Origin: Onchidella celtica
Lineage: Eukaryota > Mollusca > Gastropoda > Systellommatophora > Onchidiidae
Reading direction: 5' to 3'
DNA length: 64,000 nucleotides
Assembly: GCA_963931925.1 (NCBI GenBank)
Contig: OZ007567.1
Coordinates: forward strand, 81,787,186-81,851,185
The notes under the pieces were generated by a model. That model was given only the letters and a program-made list of their open reading frames with translations. It had not been told where the DNA came from and searched no databases. A program made the translations under genes and the position numbers. Positions 24,901 through 36,900 of this stretch are shown in pieces. How positions within the stretch are numbered: position 1 is the stretch's first letter; every line of letters begins with the position of its first letter.

Positions 24901-27900
24901 TAGAAGCTCTGAATACCAAACACGAATAGAGTACCAAACAGACCATGAACGGCGCAAAGTGGCCTTTATCGTGCCGATGCACCGTAAAACCCCAACTCAA
25001 ACTCAAACCCAGCATGATTACTTTGATAATGTTGGTGATGTTGATGATGGAGATGTTTAGGCCACTGATGATGATGACGAGATGAAGGGATACTCAAATG
25101 TCTCTAATATAATCACAATCATAGCACTAGATATCAGAAATATGTCTGCTGTTTTCATTGTTACGCAATACGATGTTATGTTTTACACATAGTTTCTTGG
25201 GGGGGGGGGTGTAGATAAAAAAAAAAGGGGAACAAAACTTAGCCAATATAAGTACTTGTATCATTTTGCATAGAGCCGTGCAAAATTCCTCATCTGAGTC
25301 TAGCTCAATAACGAATGTGCAAGGGTCACAGTGAGAGGCAAACAAAAACAACAAAATCTCAGCGACTAAATTAGTTCGTTTTTGTGCGTCATTAATCTCA
25401 GTTTTCTCCTTGTCTTTGATGAAGATGCCACAACGGAGACCCCGGGTACTGTTGTAGAGAGCGCCACCAGGGACTCGCTGGACTCTTACTCCGACGTTGT
25501 ACTTGACGACTCGGCTTACGTAGACGATGACCACACGTTCATACTGGCCACTGATGCTGACATGGAGTTCAAAGCAGATGCAGTGAAAGAACTACTAGAA
25601 TTGTGTAACGGAGACAAAAGGATTGGTGCTGCCTGTGGACGCACTCACCCCATTGGCAAAAAATGCAGTTCTATCGTTTGGCATCAGATTTTTGAATATG
25701 CTAAAGGTACTGTGGACAGTTCTTTTGTATTGTATGTATTGTATTAGATTGGATAGGACTGGATTGGATTGGATTGGATTATCTGGCACAATAATCTAAA
25801 TGCATTGCACTGCATTTTGTAGTCTACCGTATTTTTTTTTTTTTTTTTTGCATTTTGTACACTCTACTGTACATATTAGGTATAATTATTATCCAGATCT
25901 GTGTTTTGGATTATGGTGTACGTCGAGCTGTAATTCCCGCATTGGTCATATTTATTCCTAAACATTTGTTTTTATGTTTGTTTAAATCATATCACACATT
26001 TATGACATTATTGAGAAAAGCAAGTGGATTGTTCGTCCCCCACCCCCCCCAACACAGTTGAATCGGCGACACAGGAACAGAGACGAAGCAATTCGTCATA
26101 TTCCGTCCGACGACCTGCGCGCGTATCATCCATGTCAACAATGCAACAGTTCGTACCACGCCCCTTCATAATTGAACGAAAAGGAAAAGTACTCACCGTA
26201 TTTATACCTGCCCAATTCTTGGACATTATATATAGATCTAGTGGGAGAAGGAGTGGTTCGCTACGAGGCCAACAGCACTAGGCTGAGGCCCCCGAGAAAC
26301 AAAGGACCTCAAGGCAGGAATGGTTCGTCTCGGTATTCTGTGTGTCGGGTTAGACTTACAACGACTAAAGAATCAGATAGTCTGTGGTGTTTACACCGTG
26401 TACTGAATTCATTCATTGCATATAAACATAATCAACATCTGCGTTCGACAAACTTATATTAAAACGGGCGTGGGTGTGAAATGTAATAGACGTAATAAAA
26501 GAGAACATTAGCTACCATCCTTGGATATGTCAGGCAAAACAAAATGGCGAAAGTGAACACTTTGTGACGTCACACTATGGTGCTGGAAAATCTGGCTATT
26601 TCTGTGTTTTACTTTCAATACCCAGCAAATGGACATAACCTCGCAAAGTCACATACTTGTATAAAAAAAAATAAATCATATTAAATTCACTATTACTACA
26701 AAATTAATTCAGTACCACTATCGCCATACCGGGCTGCTTGCTTATCTGGCTGGCGTTTTGCGGGTGGGTGTGGAGGGATTAAGGGCGTAAACAAAGGATA
26801 CATTTATTATTGTGCAAATGAATAGCCGTCATATTTTATCCTATACCTAGATTTCTGGATGATCAAGAACGCACAGAATATCATTGGCTCTGTCAGTTGT
26901 TGTCCTGGTTGCTTCAGTTTGTACAGAGCCAGCGCAATCAGGGATGTTATGCACAAATACTCCAGCCCAACCCGCACACCGTTTACAGTATATGTCAAAG
27001 ATACAGGTGAGCTGAACTTTGTGGCAGATAGGTGTCGCCTGTTTGTATGTTTGTTTTGACTGGAGTTTTAATCCTTTTACACCACAGTGAGGTTTGACCA
27101 GAGACCCACGTCAGGGAATCGATGAGTGACTACCTGAACTGGCTATGCGTAAAGTATGTACGCTCGAATTTGGCAATTTGTGAGACCCCCTCCCCCTCCT
27201 CCACCCACCCATGTTCCGTACGCTTGGCCTTACACCCCCCCCCCTCCCCGCGCGTGCTTGTACGAACGTATTTATGACTATTGGAATTGTGAACATCCAT
27301 GACGCGACGTTGATGTTCTGACACTGCTAGTATCATTTTTCATAGGTTATTTATGACCTTTCATTGTGATTTTGACTGTGTAGGTGAAGACCGATGGATG
27401 GCAACGCTGATGATGATCAATGGATGGCGGATGAGATACTCACCATTTGCCGATAACACTACTTATTGTCCAGACACATTTATGGTGAGTTGCCAAGAGA
27501 CCAAAGCCTTACTTCAAACTCTTCTATGTAATCTTTTTCCTCATGCCTTTGTAATTAATTTTGACTGAAATGCAGTTTAGATATTTCTCTTTGGACGGAA
27601 ATTAAAATGGTAATTAATAATTAAGATAAGTTGGATAATCACAGAAAATGTACGGTAAGGTCGTGTCAAATTTAACTGAGATCTTGATGTCTAGTTGTCA
27701 GAGCTTGAAGCGAAAAGGATATTGTAAAGTACCGTCTTCCTTAGATTTGTAATTTAGAAAGTCTTAGTGACAGTATCTTTCTCTGCTTAGCAAAGCTAGT
27801 ATTATGGCCTGGATCTATATGATTATGTACAGATCAACATAAAGATATTTTATAGTCAGGCTCTTAAAAAGAGTCACAGCATCAGAAGTTCTCCAGGTTC

Positions 27901-30900
27901 CCTTTCTATGTATAGGAAATCTATGCTCCGTATTGGTTTCACATACAGTATGGTAGTCAATGACATTAATAATGCTACAAAATTTAGAAGTTAATGAGGG
28001 CCTAATATTAAACCGGCCAGAAAGTCCTTACTTGTCACAGACTTTTTACTGCCATAAAATCTATGTGTTACACACAATAAACAAGAGATAAAATTTTTAT
28101 TTTACTGTTGATTTGTTTCTGTATTTTTTTTTCCCCTGTTTTTTATTAGAGTCATGCCACATTGGACGTGTAAAAGCGCGAATTAATGACGCCCTGGTGA
28201 ATTCGACCATGGAGAATAGTGAATTAAAATGTATACGAGCACGTGTGACACACTCCATCGCGTTCAACGAATGAGTTTGTTCGAGTATGGGTATCATCAA
28301 CTAGTGCGTTTGTAAGATCAATGTGCTACAACTTTCACTTCTGTGTAAGCAGGATTAATAATGTACACGATTCAATTGATTGCAGGAATATTACAAACAA
28401 AGACGCCGATGGATTTTATCAGATATGGCCAATGCTGTACTGGTCGTTCAAAATCTCTTTCGATTGGTGCGGAACAACGATTGCTTCAGCTTTATGTACG
28501 TCATTTATCTGGTCAACATGTTTCTGAACAATGTCATCACACCGGGCACTGCAATTGTTATGATCACTGCAGGTAACAGTAATTGTTGACTTGAAGTCAA
28601 AATGTGGCAAAAGAAAAACTTGTTATGTAACAAAGTCTCAGTTGACCGAAAGGTAGATTGTGATTTGTCTTTCCTTTTCACTTCCATTTTATTGCATTGT
28701 TTTTGTATTATTTCTTACACGAGTCTCTGTAACATACATTTTCTTTTTGCTACATTTTGACTTTGTGTCAAGCCACTTCAGCCCCACAGATTTTTGTTTG
28801 TTTGTTTTGTTGTCTTGAAGTGTCAGTGAAAATAAAGAACAATAAAAGAATCCCGAACCAGCCAAAATAAAAATTTATTGTACTGTAATAGCTAGGCTTT
28901 CTTCCCAGCCCCCAACCTTACATCATTCTGACTACATTATTTCTCTCAGCAACGTCATTTTCAGTTTTGTTGTCATCGTTTTGGTTATCAACTGTTCTAC
29001 TTATCACCATCACTTACAATCAGCATCATCGTCATTTTAGGCCCTACACAGTGACACATTTGTAGTAGTCAGTATTATCGTCATTTTAGGCCCTACAAAG
29101 TGACATATTAATTTTGTAACAGAGAGTATTATCGTCATTTTAGGGTCAGTGGAACATTCATTGTAGTCAGAATTGTCGTCATTTTGTGCCCCACGCAGTG
29201 TCACATTTGTCTTTAACATTACTGGAATGAACTCTATCTTATTGTGAGAGGATGAACGACTTTCTATTTTTAATGTGCTTTCATGGTAACTCTAGTGCGT
29301 GAGTGAGGGACGGCCACTCATAGTAGTTTATGGGCACTTGGCCGAGTACCATTTATTGGATTATTTCCCTTGTAATAGTAGCGCGGGACCCGTTATTCAC
29401 ATCACGGTGGAAAGCGCGCATTTTGATTGGTCAATTGGAAATTTTGACCACCGGGCTTCCAGCTCTTATATCATGGCTTTAAGTTTCTTACAACTCGCTC
29501 ATTCGTTGTTATCCACTGACAGAAAGACGGGAACCCGAATTCATTTTTGAGAGTAGACAATACCCTATCGGTACAATATAGGTATTTATGATAACGTTTG
29601 TTATCAACGGAGATACGTCGTATTAATGGACGAAAGTATCCCGCACAAATTTGTCCAATGTTGTTAGTCCTGACACTTTGAAAATTTATATTAAAACTAT
29701 TACCGGGTTTCTGGTATAAGTAGTCAGTTAGAATTTTAGCAGCAAGTTTCTACTTTATAATGGTACTAATTTCGTTGTACTTTGATGCACATGTCCTATT
29801 GAAATAATTAATAAGAGGATCTCGGATTTAAAGTAAACCACGAGTTAGACGCATGTTATCCCCGATAAATCCAACCTGGGTCAAATTTATTCAATTGTTG
29901 CTGGAGGGGACGTTAGAGTAATTTCTGCAGTTTACTGGGATACCTAATTGACTTTTGTGTGCACCCTTTTAACCGTACTGTAAATTCGATTGTGTTAGGA
30001 CCCTAACCGGTTATGTTGTTCGGCTGGACTCAATGTCCGAGCCTTTCACTTGTCCAATACTGGACTACGTACTAGCCCTCTCGGACGTCCGCGCTGGCTC
30101 ATAAAGATGAGGCCAGTTAGAGTGGTCAAGCAGACTCCATCAAAGACGCCGCAACAATAGGAATCACAAGTGGACCTTGCAGTACAATAGACCGGCGGCG
30201 GCCTGCCGTGGCGCGCCTCGCCCAAAACATGGCCTAGTCCAGTTGCGCCAGTAGCAGAAAGACTTTGGCTTATGGCTGGTTGGGCTTTTTTTGTTTGGTA
30301 GTGATACCTTTGTTAGGCTTTTTGAATAAATAAGATTGCCAGCAGAACCCTGTGTTTGTTAATCCTGTGTATCCTTAAGGGAGTTACTATTGAACCCACG
30401 CAGTAACCACATTAGCCACTCGTAGTTCATCCAACATTATGGCATGTCTCTGAGGAATGTGTACTATCCCATGTCTTTGAGATTATTCATTGTCCTTTAG
30501 TTTAAAACAATGCCTAGATGCTTTCAGGAGTCCATTCCATTATTTCCTTTTCTTTTTCAGGTTTGGAGCTGGTCTTTGAGATCCCTTACGTGTACACAAC
30601 TATTCCTTTGGCTGTCGTGGTGTATGGTTATGCCTTTCTGTGTACATGTACAAGTACACGGACTCAGGGACTTATCACCAGTGTTTTGACAGTTCTGATG
30701 GGCAGCTTGTTTTCTTCTGTAGCCATTTATGGGTCATACAAGATTACTTCTGGGATGGTTGCCGGTGAGCACTGTCTAGTGCCTAGACAAAGATTTTCTT
30801 CTGATAAATTAAATAAGAATACAAAGCCAACTTGGTATCACATGGCAAAATGCTTTCTGTTGCAATGTTTATTTTTATTACACACGTGCCTTTACTGTCA

Positions 30901-33900
30901 TGTTGTTTGCAGTAGATTAAATTCAATCAACAGTTAGTTACATATGCTAATGAGTTATTTAATGACCACCCTTTTATTGTCTCCTCCTACACCCAGTATT
31001 ATTTGGCACCATAACAAATCAGTTCCGATACAGCAGTAAATCTATATACTGCATTAGTAGAACCCAAAAATGGCCAGATCTGCGGTGTTGTCATCATAGA
31101 AGAAATTTTATAATCTTAAATGTAACCCAGGGACCAAAGTATAATCCAGAATGGGGAAGGATGTAGTAAAGAAATACATGTAGATTGTCACGAGTGGAGT
31201 GAGCGATAGTTAATAATTACGGGGGGAAAGGAGGAGAGTAAAATTAACGCACGGAGACAGGGAAGAAAAGTCGTGCATGTCATGAGTGGGAAGTCTGAAG
31301 GAGGCGAAAGCGCTGTATAACTATCACTGCAAGTTAGAAGGTCCTAGGGAGCGGATCTGTGAATAATAGCCCATCGGGCAGAGATAAAAGGAAGCAGTCG
31401 AGAAGACTAGTGAGAGTCTTTCCAGTTATGACTGGTATGTAGAATGTTGATTGATTATTATGATTGATGTATTATATTATATTCGTCTATTACCATGATG
31501 TGAATAAGTATATGTGAGGAATGTGGAAGTCCTTGATATTGGATATAGCAATGTGCGCCATGAGCGATAGATGAAAGTGAGTTCATGGATTTGTAGCGCG
31601 AGTGAGTAGTGTGTACTCCGATGGAGGTGTGTTACCGTAAGATGTGTGGTGAGTGGAAGGTGAGCTAGTGTGTGTACGCTTCATGGATTGTAAGGAGAGG
31701 TGGAGTGAATAGAAATGGTAGGGTATTATACCAATGTAATGTTATTCTTGTAGGTGTCGGGGACGGGCCGCAGAGCCACCTCGATGAGCACAGGGGATAG
31801 GCCAGCATAGGGCCGGAGGCCGTGCATAGGCCAGAAGTGAGACTGTCGGGGCAGGACAGTAGAGGCACATAAAGTCGTGGCAGTCAGGCCACGGACAGGG
31901 ACGTAGATATGAGAGTGAATGAGATACTATGTTGTTGCCATGTTGATAGGCTAGTGAGCTGATACTATGTTGTTGCCATGTTGATGGCTATGGAAATAAT
32001 AATGTGTTATTGCCCTGCTGAGGTGCTAGGGGAGTGCTAAGGTGTATGACAATAGGAAGGTGATATTGAGAGACTGCGGTGCCAGTGAATCATTAATGTA
32101 CTATTAAGACCCTGAGGGGAGAGGCTGAGGCCGAAGTGCCTATAGGAGTAACTACCGGATTGTGGATCCGAGGGAGCGTGTGTGTGAGAATAAGGCCGTT
32201 GTACGGCAGTCATTTCAATAATATAATATATGTAATTGCGCTATTATATGTATAATTATGTTTAATAAATGTGTGAGTCTGATGGATTGTTCTGTTAAGT
32301 GTTAACTTGTTTGTTCGTGATTGTTGTCCTGTCATAACTTATTACATCTCCCAGTCTGGGATTTGTGACATTGGGGGCTCGTCCATTGTGACTCGTCCAT
32401 TTTCGTAATATTTAGTTGTAGTTAGTTAGTAGGTAATTGTGCTGTCTTGTTCGTTGGATGAATGGACATTTCATGATATGATTTATGTATAATAATGAAT
32501 GTATATTGATGCATGTATTGCTATGAATAGGTATTAATTTGTATTTAAACTTTCCAGAGTGTGTGCGTGCAGCCTGAGGAGACGAGCAGCCAGAGCTCCG
32601 ATTAAAGGGAGGAGTTTTACTCAAAATTTCAAAAGTTAAGTGAAAGTCAAAATTTTTGTGCCCTGGATTTTGGGCTGTTCCTTTAATCTGTCTTTTTCCC
32701 TGTTTTTGCTGTTGTTGTCGTTATAGGTTATACGGGCGGTGGCGCGGGTTTGCTGTGGTGAGCGTAGTTTGTCCTCTTCGGGAGGTGGGCTAATCTAGGA
32801 ACTTCGTTCATCACAGTGAACAGTTCTGTAGGGACCTGTATTTTTGTTTAGTTGTAGCGTTCTATCTTCCTCGTTATTTTAGGAAGACGTTTCTCTTGTC
32901 CCTCTCTTCCCTATCTATAGATACGTTCTTTTTTTTCAGACTCTGTTCTTGTTCGTACCGTGTAGTGTAATCGGCGTAGTTAGGTTGCATTTTTTTCCAT
33001 TATATTTTCTTTTTAGGTCTTTGTCCTAGTCTGGTTCGTTGTCCTTGACGTACTTGTGGTCCTTCTACTGAATTTCCTTATTCTTGTCTTTTCTACTCTT
33101 TTTTATTATTAATAGTGCAGTGCATTTTATGAATATAGAATTAGTTGTGCTGTAAAGGTAAATTTCTGAGTTGTATTGGATACAAGTAGGTGCGGTTATA
33201 TCTGGTGTGATCTCAGGTCTCTGGTCGTGTTGTTAGTGATCATACCGACAGGTTAGCCGTTTTTGTAATACATACCATAACCATAAATCTGTGAAATGGC
33301 GGAACTCCAACAATTAATGAAGTTGGGTAAGGAACTTGGCCTTGAGGGAGAGGAGCTACGCGGCTGGATCAAAGAACAGCAGGCGGATTTGCGCGATGAG
33401 CGTGCTAAGGATAGAGAGCGAGAAAAAGAGGCTAAGGCTCAGGAGCAGGAGAGAGAGGCTAAGGATAAGCAAGAGCAAAGAGAGGCTAAGGCTCAGCAAC
33501 AGGAGAGAGAGGCTAAGGATAAGGAAGAGGAAAGAGAGTTTAAGTTGAAGGAGTTAGAGGCTCAGCAACAGGAAAGGGAATTAAAGTTAAAGGAGATAGA
33601 GGCGCAAGTAAAGATCGCCGAGTTGGAAATCAAAAAGAATGCGCCAACAGAAACAGTTGAGCGGCAGGTACACAATAAAGGTGGTGTTAGGATTAAGCTC
33701 CCTACGTTCGACGACCGGAAGGACGACATAGACGCCTTCCTTTACAGGTTCGAACTGAACGCACAATTGCAATGGGGGGAAAATAAGGAATTATGGGCCA
33801 CCTACCTGGCATCGCTATTGCAGGGGCGAGCGTTAACTTACTTTAAAGAGCTACAGCGCGAAGACGTGCAAGATTACGATAAGCTGAAGGCTTTGCTGCT

Positions 33901-36900
33901 TCGCCGATTTGCGCGTACCGAGGAATATTTCCGGGAGCAGTTTAGGCGAGCACGTGCAGATACCAGGGAGGACTTTGCTGCCTTCGTCGCGAGACTGACG
34001 GAGTATTTCGCGAACTGGGTAGACTTGGCGCATGTGGGCACGGATTTTGCTAAACTGAAAGACTTAATGATCCGTGACCAGCTGTACGCGTCGTGCCACA
34101 AAGATCTGGTGGCTTTCCTGAAAGAGAACGAACCCGCGACGGTGCAGGAGGCGTCTAAGTTGGCGGAGGCATACCGTACGGCGCATCCGTCCAAACCAGT
34201 CGCCAGGGCGTACGTCCAAGATGCGGGGTACGTCGCCGTTGTCGAGGGGTCGCCGGCAGGACTTAGGGACAGGTCGCGTCAGCGTGGTGCCTATAGCGGG
34301 CAAGCCCAGGGGCAGCGTAGGGGCTATCACCAATCACCGGCATATGGATCCGGTAAGTTTGACCGAGCAGGAGGGCTAGGTCGCGGTAGTGGCCGGGGGC
34401 GAGTTGTAACCTTTGCCGATAACCGACGGCATAGGGACTCTAGTTCCGGTCGCGATGGGTCACGGGGACCCAGGCCTAATACAGCACAGGGAGCGGAGTG
34501 TTGGACTTGCGGACGCGTGGGTCACTTTTCGCGCGAGTGTAGGGCCGCGAAGTGTTGGAACTGCGGAAGAGCAGATCACATCAGCGTGAACTGCCCTGCA
34601 GGTAGGATAGCGGCGAACGGGGACAGTAGCTCCAGTCCATGTTCCCCAAATAAATTTCATCATGCGGCTGCGTGCGTTACATCGGACAACGGAGGCGGAC
34701 AGTATTCTAAGTGTCCCAGTTGTGAGAAGTTATTATCTTCCGGTGTTTTACCTTGTGGGAGAAAGATCCCCGTTATAAATTCATGTCATACAGGAGGTGG
34801 TCTTAGGGTTTATCCGGGGTTTGTTGGGGACGAACCGGTCTCGGTTTTACGAGATACAGGATCTACCGTTGTGGGAGTGCATAGGGACTGCATTCGGGAT
34901 TCACAGCTTACAGGTGAGACTGTCCCGTGCATCCAATTTTCGGGGGCCATTGAGAAATTACCCATGGCAAAAATAATGATAGATACACCTTTCCTTAGCG
35001 GGGAAGTCGAAGCAGTCGTTGGTTGTTTTCCAGGCGCCCAGCTCATCATTGGGAATGTATCACGGGTAGTTTCCCCTTCAGATGAGAACGTGCAAGCATG
35101 GTCGCAATCAAAAGGTATTGACTTTTGCGCCGCGGTCGAAACACGCCGACGGGTAGCCGATAAAGATAAGATTAGACCTTTGGCTACGCCAGCGGTCAAC
35201 CTAGATATCACGCCAGAGCGCTTGGCGAGATTACAAAGGGAGGACCCATCATTAAACCCATGGTTTGGGGAAGCGCGAACCGAGAAAACGAGGAGATATA
35301 AGAACGGGTCATCTTCTTTTTTTGTCCAGGGGGGCATTCTGTTCCGTATGTACGTCACAGTGGCTTCCGTTCAAAAGCAGGTCGTGGTGCCACGGTCGTT
35401 AATTGCTACGGTATTGCGTCTGGCCCATGATGTTCCATTAGCGGGTCATATGGGAAGTGCTAGGACCAAGGAGAGAGTTCTGAAAGATTTTTATTGGCCG
35501 TCAGTATACAGAGATGTACGTTTATATTGTAAGACGTGCAGTGCGTGCCAAAAGACGACGCATAAGGGTCGTTCACCCCAGGCTCCTCGTCAAAAGATCC
35601 CCACGGTTTCGGAACTGTTTAAAAAGGTTTCAGTACCTTGTTGATTTAAGAGAAAGACTATCTTCAGTGAGCAACTATAGCAGAAGAAGCTTCTGGTATC
35701 GCTTCGAAAAGAGCAAAAGACTATAAAGATAGAGGGTCCAAACTGAGAATTTTTAAGCCAGGAGACAAGGTTCTGTTGTTGTTACCTACGGACCATAATA
35801 AGTTATTGATGACATGGAAAGGCCCTTATGTTATTGAGCGAGTTGTTTCAAAGGTAGATTACGCTATCCACATTGATGGAACGAGTAAGGTTTTCCATGT
35901 TAATATGCTACAGAGATTTTATGAGAGACCACAGTATCTGTGTGCACAGACAAGACCAGAGGAGACTGTCTTCTCTACTGCTTGTACGGGGGTCGTAGAC
36001 CAGTTGGACTGTGACGTAAGCGACACCGAGGCGCAGGAGGAGTTACAAATTCAATTGCCGGAGTTAACTCCGACACAAGGTTACAGGGACGAAAAAATTA
36101 ACCCTGACCTTACGAGTTCAAGGAGTAGGGAACTTGAGACCCTGTTAGCGTCATTTCCGGATGTTGTTACGGATTTGCCGGGTCGCACTACGGTGATCCA
36201 GCACCAAATAAAGTTGACTTCGGATAAGCCAGTATTTCTTAGACCGTATCCGTTGCCTTTTTCTTCGAGGGATAGGGTCATAAAGGAAGTTGAGTCAATG
36301 TTGAAGTTAGATGTGATAGAACCATCAACATCGCCGTATTCATCACCCATCGTCCTCGTGAAGAAACTTGATGGATCGGTGCGGTTCTGTATTGATTTTC
36401 GAAGATTGAACACTATTACGGTAGGCGATAGGGAGCCTATTCCGTTTCAGGAGGAATTAATAGCTTCATTGGCCGGGTCCACGTGGTTTTCCAAGATAGA
36501 TTTGACGAAAGGGTATTGGGAAATCCCGCTTACTGAGGAGTCTAAACAATACACGGCGTTCCAGACGCCCATTGGATTATTCCAATTTAAGGTCATGCCA
36601 TTTGGGTTGGTAAACGCACCAGCGACGTTTGCACGATTAATGAGATTGGTGTTGAAGGACATACCTAATGTCGTGTCATTCTTTGATGATATAGCATGCC
36701 ATACGTCGACATGGTCTGAGCATATTCAGACACTAACAGTAATTTTTCAACGATTACGTCATTTTGGGTTAACGGCTAAACCCGCAAAGATGGATTTGGC
36801 ATGTCCAGAGATAATATTCTTAGGACATATCGTGGGTGGAGGTGTTCAGAGACCTGAAGAAACAAAAATTGACAAGTTAGTAGGGTTGCAAATCCCTAAA

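Larger units (their letters stand above)
28573..30560 (+). other. Chitin synthase intron 10
   Basis: Contains a degenerate tandem repeat at 29028-29210, with GTCATTTTAGGCCCTACA-like units about 55-60 bp apart. A GC-richer block follows at 29290-30470, described separately. Confidence 0.5.

Noticed and set aside
29290-30470. Definite solo LTR
   Set aside because: No TG/CA ends with a matching target duplication could be found, so it is kept only as a low-confidence island.
31665-31868. 67-codon minus-strand frame, repeated at 38320-38523
   Set aside because: It lies inside both LTRs and is identical only because the LTRs are.
34810-35358. 182-codon minus-strand frame in the retrotransposon
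   Set aside because: Antisense shadow of the protease/integrase part of the gag-pol frame.
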